Shown in pieces: positions 28,860 to 40,790 of a DNA stretch of 64,000 bases (positions within the stretch are counted from its first letter, which is position 1; each line of letters starts with the position of its first letter). The DNA is from Symsagittifera roscoffensis (Eukaryota; Xenacoelomorpha; Acoela; Convolutidae): contig NC_087067.1 of assembly GCF_963678635.1 (NCBI RefSeq), forward strand, positions 1,796,001-1,860,000. Direction: 5' to 3'. The position numbers were made by a program, and so were the translations under genes. A model generated the notes under the pieces. It was not told where the DNA came from, did no database searches, and was given only the letters and a program-made list of their open reading frames with translations.

Positions 28860-29520
28860 AATATTGTAGTTTGGTTCCTCTGGCTCTTAAAGTCGTTGTA
28901 GCGGGTTTTATGCTGTGTATTTGATTGTTTTGAGTATTTTGTTTCCTATTAAGGTAGTTCGATTGATCAGGCTCTGAAAGCGGTTGTCGCGAGATTTTCT
29001 CCTTTGTGGTCCGACTGTTTCGTAATTTTGTAGTTTGACTGATCAGGTTTTTATAGCGGTTGTCAAGTGACTTTTTGGTCTCTGTTCTGACTGTTTAAGT
29101 TCTTCGTTCCCTGATATTGTAGTTCGACTGATCATGCTTCCAAAATGTTTGTCGCTGGACCTTATGCTCTGTGATTTGGTGTTCAAATTTTTCGTTATTT
29201 AATTTTGTAGTTTGATTGATCAGGCTTTTAAAGTGGTTCACGCGGAACCTTCTGTTTTGTGGTATGACTGCTAAAGCACTGTGTTTCCTAATATTGCAAC
29301 TTGATTGATCAAGCCCTCAAACTGGCTTTCGCTGTTTTTGTTTTTTGTTTTGTGATCTGACTGTTTGAGGGGTTTTCTTCCTAATTTATTGTTTGATTGA
29401 TCATGCTTTTCGAATTTTTGTCGCAGAGCGGTATATTTTGTGGTCGAACTGTTAAGTTCTTTTTTTTCAAAAATTGTGTCTTGATTGATCAGGCTCGTAA
29501 AACGGTCCTCGCCGAATAAG
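28860..29520. repeat. Degenerate tandem array, about 88-bp unit, about 8 copies
   Basis: The core GATTGATCAGGCTTTTAAAG recurs near 28962, 29038, 29128, 29215, 29304, 29395 and 29483, plus a weaker copy near 28873. Between cores sits a TTTTGTGGTCTGACTGTT-like segment. Units are well diverged, so the array is old. Confidence 0.75.
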
Positions 29521-32099
29521 TTTTCTTGAAACAAAGGCAACTAATTTCAAGAAAAATCTATTTGATTGGCAAATGTAAGTCATTGTCAAAAACAAGTAAC
29601 TTTCTCAGTTTTTGTTTAATATTCCAATTATAAAAATGGGTGCATATAATATCTCCACTAAATTTGAAGTTTCCAATCGGTCGCTTTAAAAAACCAAAAA
29701 ATGAATTTTCAGCCGTGAAGTATTTCATGGAAAAAAAGTAAAGGGCTATTAGGATAAAATCTCATCATAAAGAAAAAAATATTTCAAAATCTATAAACGA
29801 GAATTTGTCTCCATCATTTTGCAATGAACTATTTGGAAACTCATTTGTTTTTAAGGTCAAATTATAAAACGTTTTGCCAACAAATGCAAACATAAATTGA
29901 AGGTATCTTCAAAAAATCTTATTTGATTGACAATAGTAGATTTTTTCAATTAAAGGCAGCTTAGAAAAATTATTTTGTCAGAATTAATTGTTTTGTTGAA
30001 TTTTAGTGTCACTGAGAATTTATTTTAAGGCCCGCCTTTTATCCTCTTTTGATACATTATAAGTGATTATCGATAAAAAAACTTGAAAGATCATTAACTC
30101 TTCTAAATTGGCTGCAGATTATCAAACCATCTGAAAAAAAAGCAGAATCGAGTCTGAAAACATTTGGCTCTCAAATTTTATCATCAAATACTTGGTATCA
30201 ATATGTTATCTTCATTTTGAACTCATCGCCTGTCGAAACATTTTGACACGATCGAACGCACTCCAATCTAAATACATATGTTTTGTTTTTTTGTTTTTTT
30301 TTAGATTGTTATAGTGTGACACTATTGATTGGATAATTTTTGTTCTGAGCGCTTTTTAAAGGAGGTAAGAAAAAAGAATGGTATAGACTACTTTTTTCCC
30401 GATTTTGACTACCACAAAAAAGTTATCTTAGTGTCCAGAAAAACAGGTCTGAATTGTTAATTTTTTCTGACCAAATGACACTTAATTATTAAAGGATAAG
30501 AATGGCAATAAGCAGTATTTAAAACGATCCAATAATTTTTGTAGCAATTATTCCAATTATATCAATATAAAGTTTTTTGAATTAAAGTTTTAAATATTAA
30601 AGATGATAATTATGAGCTCAATCGGATGGATTTTTAGTTTTCTAATTATTGATTTTAGGTAGAAGTTGACTAAGCAAATGAAATTATTTGTAATTTTTTC
30701 AAACTAGACAAAATGATTAGAATCATTAGCCAAAAATTTTCAAAAGCGTGAAAAGTAGCGGTGTAATTCCTTCCAGTGCATAAAAATTTATTAAAATTTA
30801 TTTATTTAGGGGCCAACTTAATCTCAATGTTTGATTTTTTCCAGTACTGACAATGGTTTCAATATGCCTCCACGAAAATTTTCGCCAATTGAATAATTTT
30901 TTTTGTGATTGAGAGGATGATTTTGATCAATTGAACTCGTTGGATTGTTTTCCACTTATTTCAATTTTGTCGGTTCCTAATTGTCTTGCGTGTTATAATG
31001 TTTGAATACTTGAACTAAGGCATGAAGAACAAATGTGTTCACAATAAATAAACTGTGTGAAATTTTTTTCAGGCATTAATTTTCTGCAGTTGGCATTTCG
31101 GAAATAATTGACTGTTTCTTCGTGGTTTATTGTGTTTCCAATTTATTTAGACATGTCGAGGTTCAAAGGCCTAAGCCAGATTGTACTTTTTTGGAATTGT
31201 AATTTAAGATTACTTAGTTTGGAGTTTCATAATCATAAAAAAACCTTTGCAAATTGATTTTACATGCGATTGATGATTTTAAGTATGCGCTACGAATAAC
31301 TGCAATAACATACTTGAGTTTTGCAACACTTGTTGATGCAAAAACGTCCCGCCAATTTCTGATCTGTAGTATGATTTTTTTTTCTGACAAGATCTAAATT
31401 AAATCAACTCTTGTTCAGAAATTCAATCCATAGTTTCCAATGCTAATTTATAGTAGACTAATTTGTTCAAATTAACTTTTTGACCTTTTGAAGTACCATT
31501 ACATGCGCATTTCAACACATTAACTAGATAATTGAATTGACTTCCTCGAGAACTTGAGACAAAGAGTGTCCAGTCTTGTATCTACAGAACTTTCCTTGAA
31601 AAAACCAAAGCAGGGCACTCAAAAATTGAAGCTCAAACTTTTTCTGAAATAAATCACAGTACTTGACACTGCTTGTACTTGATAATTTAAGTTGAAAACT
31701 ACGTAACTTGTCCAGAAAACATTAAATGTCAATTTGTACAAAAAATTTATCTTCCACACGTCAAGAGTATGTAGAGATCAAATATGCTTAAAAAAATAAA
31801 TCAGATTACAGGCCTCGCAGCCCATTTTTTTGACAATTTGTAGACTCGTAACAAAGCATAATTTCTGTATGTATCGTTCATCAACAGAATTAAGTAAGTG
31901 TCTCTCGGTTTTGTGCAATCGAAATGACCAGATCTGCAATTGTACTGCTGACTGCCAACGTTTTTTTCACAGCTCAAAACAGCAATAAAACCAATTCTTT
32001 CTTTTAAATAAATGCAAACCGAGGGGTAATTGAATGACTGAGAGGTCTGCTTGAATCAAATATTATGTTCAGTAAAAATCCATCATCTTAGAATGTTTT

Positions 32100-33850
32100 A
32101 AATTGTACCGTTAACACTTCTTTTGAAACCTTAGTTTTTCTTTTTTTTTGGTTCTTCAGGTGGTTATTTACAAGTTCCCGATATGAAAAAATTGTAATTA
32201 AATCTTTATTTATAAATCGCGCAACATGAAACAATTTGATCAAACTTTTAGTGTGAGTAATTTCGCTGACAACTATTTGCTTAAGGAAAAAAGGCCTTTT
32301 ATAAAAAAAAACTTGCGTCTCTGAAACAATCATTTGTAGCTGCGTGTGCTCGCAGATGTTTTGCACGAACCGGTACTTTTTTTGCAAAATCTGTATTGCT
32401 TATAAAGCAGGTAGTTTCATCGGCATTTGAAATCCTTTTTGTAAAGAATTTACTAAAAGATTCAAATTTTCTAATTTAGCTTATTTGCTGTAGAAGTGGC
32501 TCTTTGAACAAAAAAGAAAAGCAAATAGAGGACATCCTTGTCTAACACCGCAATAAGTTTCCAAGCTTGTTGCTTTTGTGTTTAGGTATAAAACTCAGAT
32601 GGCTCTCACTAAAAAAAATCTAGATTTAAACCATCAAAAAGACTTAGGAGAAGCGGTCTGTCGGCTTTCTCGAATGGTTTTGAAAAGACAAATTCTATTA
32701 CGCAATATTTTTTGTTTGCTAATAATTCTGGTGTAGTCGACTTCTTAAAGTTTTTTAAAGCTGTATGCATCTGGCTGCCAGGTAAATAAGCACATTGCTA
32801 GCCTTTGAAAATGTCGCAAGTATCTTTTTTCAAGAGTTGGCATAACAAAAGTGAGAAAAATTTTAACACCACTGTTCAAAAGACTCACGATTCTGAAAAC
32901 TTGCATCATAATTGCATTTTTTCAGACAAAAATTTCACTATTGAAAGAGAAAATTACCAGAAAATTAACAGGTATAAGTGTAAAAATTGAAAACCTTTGC
33001 TAAAATACTACGATTCTCATCAATAATTTTCCTGTATACGCGAGATGTAAGGTCTTCTGGTTCCACAGCCCTTTTTATTTTGCATAATTTTTTACTCGCA
33101 TTTAAAATTTCTAGTTTGATAAATAATCGCTAGGCAATTAGCTTCCTCTCTTTTCTATTACTTTTCAACTAACGAAGTAAATATGCCATCGTAAACAGAA
33201 ACTGGTTAGTTTGGGTATACATCAGTGAAAAAATTCTTGAAGTCACGAAGAAAGTTTCCGTCCTTTGTGAAATTGTTACTGTCTTTGTGTTTTCTTTTTT
33301 GAAATTAGAGGAGTTTTTGAAGTCAATTGGTTCAAAATTTTTGCAACTCCCTCTATGAAATACTATCAATTTTGCTTTGAAAATTTGAAAAAAAGCCTAG
33401 ACGCGCAAAAAAATTTTTTCTTGTCATAGTGAGCATAATCACATTGTTCTTTTTCCTCTGCAAAGTCCAAGAATTGAAATTTGATGCTAATTAAATTTTG
33501 ATGCTTCAGCGCTTTGAATATCCTATCCCTAGCGTCTTTTCGGTTCACTGTTTTTGAGCTGTTGCTTTCATTACATGTGAAAACATTACAATCTTCAGTG
33601 AAAAAAAATTTTGAATCCACTGCGTGAGTTTTTAAGACTCAGGGCCACAATTTTGAAAATCGCAGCATAGTTTTTTGGTTTCAAAAAAACTTTGATGGTT
33701 ATATCGTCTGTAGATTTTGTCCCAGCTGTTAAATAGATAGAAGATGAACGTTTGTCACAAACAGGCATTAGTCCATCGGCATTGTTTTCAGCCGGAGGTA
33801 AACCAAACAGACGATCACGTTTTTCAATCAAGTACGGTGTAAGGTATCAA
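32100..33850 (-). pseudogene. Decayed non-LTR (LINE) reverse transcriptase remnant
   Basis: On the - strand three reverse transcriptase motifs occur in order at normal spacing: FVFSKPFEKADRP (about 32696-32648, compare the motif-A D-F-x-K-A-F-D), GVRQGCPLFAF (about 32550-32510, the LINE QGCPLS block) and NADETT (about 32430-32411, in place of YADDT). The catalytic Asp pair is damaged, and frames are broken by stops and shifts. Short - strand open frames at 33169-33831 and 32088-32387 are probably its upstream and downstream parts. Clade not assignable. Confidence 0.65.
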
Positions 33851-35554
33851 TTGTTGAAATTTTTGCTTCATGGAGTATGAGAAGAAAGTTAGTATTCTCA
33901 TGTAAAATGAAGCGTTTTTTCAGATTAAAAAAGAATTTTACAGGATTCCCGAAACCGAACGCGTTTACTAAAGAATAAATCTGGTATTTTTGTCTTTTTT
34001 GCATGTGGTCATCAGTGGGTTCACCTTAGTAAAAGTTCCTTGTTATCAAGTTCGGGTTTCTTTTGCTAAAGAGAATTGACAATACATGCGGAGATTTTTC
34101 TCTAGACATTACTAAAAGAGGCAGGGTCATCAGTCGTTTTTTTCATTGAACATTTAGTTTCATTTGGAAAAGTTAGTGTAATCATGGAAGTCTACGCCCT
34201 GACATCATAGACACTTGACTAATTTCCATCGAGTTGGTCAACTTCGCCGAACAAGGCACATCGGAGAAATTCTGGGGCAGCAAATGCCATCGTCGAAATC
34301 TTTCAGATGTTTTTACAAGGCCAAACAATTTTTTTGTTTCATAGATTGCATCAAACTAACTATGGGTGGCAAAACTTACTTATTTTCAACAGAGACAACC
34401 GTGTCACACTGTAAGATCCTCCTTTTTACTAGTTACCGACATTCTGATATTAGATTTTGTTTTGCTGCTGAATCTGCTTCCATCGTGTCGCTATATGAAT
34501 TAAATAATTCTGGGGTCTGAAATGAAAAGAAATTTGTTAGACATGCATATTGAAAAATTTGCTTTCTCCTTTGAGTTACGTACGAAACTACGAGTTTTTG
34601 TCTTTTCTGAAGAAACACCAATCCGCATGATATTTATTTTCTTGTTTTCCATGTAATTTAGAACTTGATAATTCATGTAGAGATGGAATATGAAAAGAAA
34701 TTTCCACACCCTCCATATTTTGAACGATTGCATTCTCGAATTGTATGACCACTCACATAAAAGGTTTTACTGAGTAGAAATAGAATCATTGAATATGAAG
34801 CTGTCTTGTGATACTTTTCTGCTGTGATTATTTTAATTTGGCAGATTTGTGATTCTGACCCCAGAAAATTTTGGGTAGACATTATTGGGTCTTTTTGTTA
34901 AGAAACTTATTGGGAAAACAGTTTTGTCCAATAGTAGCAGTTCATGACATTTTATGCTTGTGTAACAGTCGCCTACTTCGGTCACATATGTGGTTAAATT
35001 AAAATAGGCCCTATAACCATTGGCTCAAGAGTCAGGGACACTATCTCTTGTGTTTTTCTACCTCGAACTGTCGGAGCCAATTCGGTTCGCTTGCGACATG
35101 AGACTAAAAACCCGTTACAGCTTAAAGGCCACCCCCCAAAATACCCCCTCACTCTAGAAAATAAGAACGTCCCCATACTTAGGTCTCAAAATACCCAAAA
35201 TACACGGACGCCGTTAAAAACAGGGTCGGAACAATCCGCACAGTTACTTTTAATTAGACAGTGAAACTTTGATCCATTTCAGATGGATCAACCTAAAACT
35301 CTCCTTACCTCAACATAACAATCATGAAACACACTCAAGAAAATTAAATTGGGTACTCACATACCAGCACACTCGAGGTTTGAGATAACTAAATTAGTCA
35401 GTAACTCTAGCATTAAGTATAATAACTTGAGAAGTTTGCTATTGATGAATTCCAGCAAGGGAAATAAGTTTTAATTCGAGAATTAAAATTTTGGAATTGG
35501 ATCATTGCGATACCCCAGCTGTCCACCTTTCCACTGAGGAGTCACTCTGGTTCA

Positions 35555-36222
35555 GTTCGAATAAATATGTTCTTCTTTTGTAATCGCTTCTTCTCCTATT
35601 TCAGGATAGGACAGCTCTACTCGCGTTCGATTTATATCTGGAAATTGCGAATAGCAATTTCCCGCTGCTTTTTTCAAGTATTTTCCCGCGATTGTAAATC
35701 GGCTGTTCTGATCTTCTATTTCTGAGATTTTCAATTCGAATTTTTGAAAAATTAAATTTCCTCCCAAAATTACGTAGTTCGTATTCCTCAATGTCAAACT
35801 TCCAAATATGACCGAATGGCACATTGAGATAAACTGTTCTGATTCTCGGGAAGCGGCAACTGTTGATTTTAGAGTTTTTTCTTTGTCTCTGTTAGTTAAA
35901 GATTTTTTTGAAATCGTGATGTTACCTGTAATTTTGATTGGAAATTGCTTGAGTATTTCAGAAGCGCAAGTTCTGTAGGTTTTTTCTGTTTAGCACGAGC
36001 ACCCAAACTTTCTTTCGTGAATGGCGGTATTGGTTCACTTATCTGGATATTTTTACCTGTCTCTCTTTGTGATAGATTGACCATCATTGTTGATTTGAAA
36101 CCGATTTTTTGGTTTCGTTCAGGATTTGAATCCATCAGAACTTCATTTCCCATAGGCATTTCTGAGTCTCGAAACTGTTCATCTGTCATTGTTTTTCTTT
36201 GAAGACACTTAAATCGATTCAT
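35555..36222 (-). pseudogene. Intronless two-frame coding remnant, unidentified
   Basis: A 108-codon frame (ATG at 36222, start MNRFKCLQRKTMTDEQ) is overlapped by a second frame, open from about 35989 to 35555 and containing FISMCHSVIFGSLTLRN and a long beta-like C-terminal half ending HIYSN. A run of six A at 35980-35985 lies near the start of the overlap and is a natural place for a single-base frame break. Residue composition looks like real protein, unlike neighbouring intron sequence. It could be a retrocopy, a transposon gene or an endogenised viral gene; I do not recognise the family. Confidence 0.5.
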
Positions 36223-37003
36223 TAAGCTTTATCCTTTTCACTTTACCATCTGTTGAATATCGCTTTAATTTTTTTTGATTCTATAGATTCATTTTGGTTT
36301 CTTAAATTTTGTACAAAATTTTCTTCGTCAAAAATCAAACAGAAGAAGTCAGCTTTTTTCAACATGTACATCAAATAAACCACATTTATCGAAAACAACT
36401 CATTGAGTTAGTAACATAATCGTTGACACAAGAAACTGGTTGTAAATTGTTAAGAGCTCGTCTAAATGGTTTCTGAACTTATTTTCTCTCGACTTTTTGA
36501 GTTTCCAGATTTTTATGAAATTTTTTTGCCTCCACATTCCGAGTTTACAAAAATTCGTCCTTTTTAGGCATGTTAAAACATACATTTTCGTCATAATCCT
36601 TCACTATTAATTACACATTTGTCCATTTATTGGATGTTTAATTTACTCTTTCTTTCTCATTAATTAAGGAGATCAAAATTCAAATATTCTTAAGCGCAAA
36701 AAGCCTAAAATATGTTTCTTTATTCGTTCAAATAGCCCGTAATTATAACGTGACTTGAAAATCAAAGCATTGTCTGCTTAGCAAATTAATGATTTTTCTC
36801 TCGGTTCTTTTTCATTACAATGTTTGAAAATTCATCGACACTACTGTAAGGGCTTCACTTTGACATTTCACTGGGCATTGTAAATCTATGTCTTTTTGGT
36901 ACCTGTTCTTGGAAAAGTGAAAGCACTACGCACAATGCTAATATTGTTTTCCCTTCTCGGACGGAAAACTATTTCAAAGTTTCTCAAAGAGTTTTTTTGA
37001 AGG

Positions 37004-37223
37004 GAGTGCAGCCAGTATTTAGACAGCCGCGTATTCATACTCGTCAATATTTAGACAAATACTGTATGAACCAATTAGAATCGAGAAAAAACATAAATAA
37101 TCCAAAATAAATAATAATTATTTGTTAATTTCTTCTTTGTCTCGATTCTGATTGGTTGAAACAGTATTTGTCTAAATACTGACCAGTCTGAATACGCGGT
37201 TGTCTAAATACTGATATGTAACC
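37004..37223. mobile_element. Nested 220-bp MITE with 10-bp target duplication
   Basis: Flanked by direct TTTTTGAAGG (36994-37003 and 37224-37233). Arms of about 75 bp are inverted copies (CAGTATTTAGACA, CCGCGTATTCA, CAATTAGAATCGAGA types). A 9-10 bp duplication fits Mutator-like elements; that class is inference. Confidence 0.7.
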
Positions 37224-37674
37224 TTTTTGAAGGTTATCTCAAAAGCGTATAAATCAGAGGTGAATTCCCATAGGTTCCAATATTCATAAGGTTCCAAAAT
37301 AAAAAAATCAGTCGCATAAGTTCCAAAATTTATCTTCTGGAATTCTGATTGGTTGAAATTTGAGCCAACGAATTTATGGATTGATTGTTTACTGTTCAAC
37401 CAGCATAAACTCAAGCTGCAGAATAGTGACCGCCGCAGCCGCGCCAACGTGTTGCGAGCTTGCCACCAAAGGGTAGGACTCTATACGAAATTTAGAGCCG
37501 GTTATCGCCGCGAAGCGGCGACGCGCGCATAGCGCGCCCACCGGCGACCTTAAACCGAGACTCGGCTAATTTAGTCTTTTGACCAATTGAAAAGATTTGG
37601 AACTTATGCGACTGCTTTTTTATTTTGGAACCTATGGGACTGATTTTTTATTTTGGAGCCTATGAATACGCACC

Positions 37675-37748
37675 AAATCAGAAGGTCAGAAATTATCATG
37701 GTTGACTAACCGGTTAGTCAACCATGATAATTTCTGACCTTCTGATTT
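37675..37748. repeat. Perfect 74-bp palindrome
   Basis: Centre CTAACC|GGTTAG at 37711/37712; both 37-nt arms match without a loop. It lies in the right arm of the outer foldback element. Confidence 0.85.
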
Positions 37749-38259
37749 ATACGCTTTTGAGATAACCTTAAAAAAAACTCTTTGAGACAACTTCGGCCGA
37801 CTTCTACTATTCTTGTACTTCACTCAGTTCACCCATTCAAAAAATCCTTCAGAAATTTATAAATGAGGGAAAAGTTACAGATGGTAGGAAGCGGAGGAAA
37901 TTAAACTCGAGATGGTTAGGAATCAAGACAACCTGATTGAGAATACTAACTCCTGCAGAGAATATTCCGGAATGCTCTCAAAATGTTAATACTCAATTAC
38001 ACTTCATTATAAGTCTTCGATTAACTGTGAATAAAGTGTTCATTGTTTATTTTAAAGAACGAAAATTATTTTGTCACTCCATATATCTTCGAAGTCTTTC
38101 CCTTTAAAGAAACTCCCAGCTTACAAGCAAAAATTGTAGCCCTTTACTCTGTGATTTACTATTATGGGAGTAAAAAATCTACTGGAGGGGTTTAAAATAA
38201 AAAAATCCCATCTGTGCGCTATGAAAATTTTAAAGAACATATCTTCGGTTTTTGCAGAG

Positions 38260-38479
38260 ATTCGAACGATTGTTGTACTTCAGATCTTTGGAAAACTACT
38301 GGAGCTCCTTGTGTGATCTTGCGGAACTATTGCGAGTTTCTCTCGAAGAGGCTTCAGCTAAACAAAAAGCAGCTTTCGCTAAGTTCAAGGAAATAGATAC
38401 TTGGCTGGACGAGCTAGAAACATGCAATCAAAGAGGCAGCAATGGCGAAACTCTGGATACTTCGCTTCAGAAACAAATG
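38260..38479 (+). CDS. Rod gene exon 7 of window
   Basis: The tandem acceptor TTTTTGCAGAG allows a start at 38258 or 38260; 38260 matches the phase-2 end of exon 6. Encodes FERLLYFRSLENYW and later KEIDTWLDELETC, typical helix-A Trp contexts. The likely donor is CAAATG|GTCCCT, weak but in phase with the next exon. Confidence 0.75.
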
Positions 38480-38672
38480 GTCCCTGCTTCAAATATTTAA
38501 ATTCATGAAATGAGACTCTAATCTAAAATTCTCGGTTCTCGAAGAAGTGCTCACCCACCATCTGAACAGCATTCTCGCCTAAATTGAATATTTAGAGTAA
38601 TGGCGCCCCAAACCTTATATTTTTGCTTTCTGCTGGGCTACCAGTTAAACGTGTGTGCTGATATATTCTTAG

Positions 38673-38813
38673 GTGCTCCTTGGAGAGTTAGATCAGAGAA
38701 AAGACGCCATCGCATTGCTCACTGTGTCAACGGAATCAGATGGGACTTTAAATCTTCTGAGTGATGCTGAGAAGGAGACTCTCTCCAAACAATGCAAACC
38801 AATATTAGATCAC
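38673..38813 (+). CDS. Rod gene exon 8 of window
   Basis: 141 nt, phase 0/0, acceptor TATTCTTAG|GTGCTC, donor GATCAC|GTAATT. Encodes VLLGELDQRKDAIALL...KPILDH. Confidence 0.8.
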
Positions 38814-38880
38814 GTAATTTTTTTTTCAAATTCTGATTTGTTTCATGTCACTTCTGGTGGTAATATTGCGAATTTCTTAG

Positions 38881-38970
38881 ATCGAACGAGTGAGGAGCAG
38901 TGTTCTCGAGCGGAAAGCAAACTTTGAAAAAAGTGCTCATGACCTCGAGGAGTTGATGCAAAATATAAAG
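38881..38970 (+). CDS. Rod gene exon 9 of window (possible GC donor)
   Basis: 90 nt, phase 0/0, acceptor AATTTCTTAG|ATCGAA. The frame (IERVRSSVLERKANFEK) reaches AAAG|GCATGA, and TGA follows at once. No GT gives the right phase, so a GC-AG intron is the best reading. Confidence 0.65.
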
Positions 38971-39053
38971 GCATGAATATTTTTTTAAACAAATATTCAG
39001 ATGTGATTTCGTAAACTTCAAAAGCCCCTTAAACATTGTCGGTTCATTAACAG

Positions 39054-39264
39054 AAAGCTTTTGACTGGCTGCAAGTAGCCGAAGACAATGTGAAGAAAAT
39101 ATGCAGTGCAACAGGAAACCAGAGCTCTATCAATGATCTAAAAGCACAATTATCAGAAATTGACGCTTACAATCCATATGTTATCTACTGCAATCAAAAA
39201 GGCAACGACTTATCGCCAACTTGTAGTGAGCGTCAAAAGAAGCAACTGGAAAGTAGCTTGAAAG
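39054..39264 (+). CDS. Rod gene exon 10 of window
   Basis: 211 nt, phase 0 in, 1 out; acceptor CATTAACAG|AAAGCT, donor GAAAG|GTGAGT. Encodes KAFDWLQVAEDNVKK, a clear spectrin-repeat helix A. Confidence 0.85.
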
Positions 39265-39337
39265 GTGAGTTTTGAACTATTGTTGATATCTTAAATTTAG
39301 CTTGAGTCATTATCAAGAATTATACTTTTTTTTATAG

Positions 39338-39540
39338 ATATAAATTACCGCTATAGCGTATTGAAGAACTTAGTCGAGAAAGACCTGCAACACAAACAAA
39401 CGATTGTCGCTAAAGAGAAAGCCATAAACGAAGAGAGTGCAAAACTATTGAAATGGCTAAAAGCAACACAAGGCAAATTGGATCATTCCCCATTGGAAGG
39501 CCAAGCTGAGAAACTTGAAGAAAAGCTAAAAGCAGCTCGT
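39338..39540 (+). CDS. Rod gene exon 11 of window
   Basis: 203 nt, phase 1 in, 0 out; acceptor TTTTTTTATAG|ATATAA, donor GCTCGT|GTAAGT. Contains KLLKWLKATQGKLD. Confidence 0.85.
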
Positions 39541-39667
39541 GTAAGTCGATTTTATTTATTTATAGTTCATTTATTGTTCGATAAGGGGACGATTTTCTCA
39601 CAAAATTTATAAATATGCAATACTCAAACACTTTTTAAAATGTAGAATCAAAGTTGAAAAATTTTAG

Positions 39668-39810
39668 GACATGGACGAGGAAATTCAAAAGAAGGAAGTG
39701 ATTTTGGGCGAACTGCTCTCAAAGGTCGGCAATTTATCAAAAGAGATAAGTAGCGATCAACGTGAACAGATTGAAGAAATGATTGATGAGCTGAAAACTG
39801 AAACAGAAAG
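39668..39810 (+). CDS. Rod gene exon 12 of window
   Basis: 143 nt, phase 0 in, 2 out; acceptor AAAAATTTTAG|GACATG, donor GAAAG|GTAACT. Helical, DMDEEIQKKEVILGE. Confidence 0.8.
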
Positions 39811-40509
39811 GTAACTAAATGTGTAGACATTGGGTTTTTATTGTTCCCACCACTGTAAGTGAGAAGTTTCGGATGTTATTTTTTCGAGTAAAATCAGTGA
39901 CCTAAAATACTTTAGACACGCTTAGTTGATATAAAGTTAAAGCCCTTGTGGCCGTGCTTTTATTTGTAATGTCAAAAATCCCCCCTTTGGGTCTGTTTAA
40001 AAATTCTCCCGCCCTTGCATGTATTAATTTTGAGATTGTTTTACTTACAAATTAAGCCTTTAAAATTTTGCCATTTTAAAAACTTAACAATCATTTTTTT
40101 CACCCTTTCACCAGATATTTTTCTTTTCTCTAGAGTTTTTCACTTCATTTTGTGAACATTGTCTCTCTAATGATAACTACCATCTACTATCTAACATAAA
40201 AAGCGACACTAATTTAAAGAAAAAAAAATATATATTTTTCTAGTTTTATTATGAATGTGGTCAGAACATTCTGTGCTACTTACGAGGCCACGGGCTATCC
40301 TTGCTTGTTATTGGTAATGGTATAATTTTTCTATGATTGATATAATTTTTTGTAGGATATCATTTATTTTTGCCGAGCAAAGCATTTCTCTAGTTTTGTT
40401 TGCCAACTCCTAGATCGACTGTTCTTGATTAATATAGTTTTAAAATATTCTTGCGCAAAATGTTGAGTTTAATTGATTGGGCTGCCTAAAAGTATGTATC
40501 TGTTCGCAG
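39811..40509 (+). other. Intron 12-13
   Basis: AT-rich. Includes a short repeat block GAACATTCTGTGCTACTTAC (about 40264) that recurs near 50631. Confidence 0.6.
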
Positions 40510-40702
40510 AATGAAGAAGACAAACAATGCGCACAAAGTACAACTTGAAGTGGCTTTGCAAACCAAGAAAAGTTTTCTGGATGAGTTTGACAAAATCGAA
40601 GAAGCCATTAAGACTGCTAACAGTGACGTGAACAAACTTGCCAAAGAAAAGTTTTCAATAATAGATTCTACTGGAACAGATGACAATGTTGTGAAAGCTA
40701 AG
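40510..40702 (+). CDS. Rod gene exon 13 of window
   Basis: 193 nt, phase 2 in, 0 out; acceptor CTGTTCGCAG|AATGAA, donor GCTAAG|GTAATT. Helical, FLDEFDKIEEAIKTAN. Confidence 0.85.
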
Positions 40703-40790
40703 GTAATTTTTTTAACTGGAGAAATCTATCGAAACGCTTTAAATGTCATATTTTATCGGTGTTAAATACCGTTCTTCACTTTCTATTTAG

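Larger units (their letters stand above)
36982..37786. mobile_element. Foldback (inverted-repeat) element, outer
   Basis: Ends are inverted copies (TCTCAAAGAGTTTTTTT at 36982-36998 against 37770-37786). The arms continue as GGTTATCTCAAAAGCGTATA (37233) against its complement (37748-37767). Further inner arms repeat the GGTTCCAAAATAAAAAAATC block in inverted order. The interior has a GC-rich island (about 37430-37560) with hairpins GCCGCGAAGCGGC and GCGCGCATAGCGCGC. Another element is inserted in its left arm. Confidence 0.7.
26210..38259 (+). other. 12-kb intron 6-7, repeat-rich
   Basis: Contains a dispersed repeat (26290-26460), a hAT-like right end with a C run (26702-26745), an 88-bp tandem array, a LINE remnant, a broken - strand ORF and nested foldback elements, annotated separately. 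The AT-rich remainder shows nothing I can name. Confidence 0.7.

Noticed and set aside
28860-29520. CRISPR-like array
   Set aside because: Units are diverged throughout, with no constant repeat and unique spacers, and the context is a eukaryotic intron.
34994-35176. 60-codon - strand frame in a higher-GC patch
   Set aside because: Short, no motif and no splice or start context beyond an ATG.
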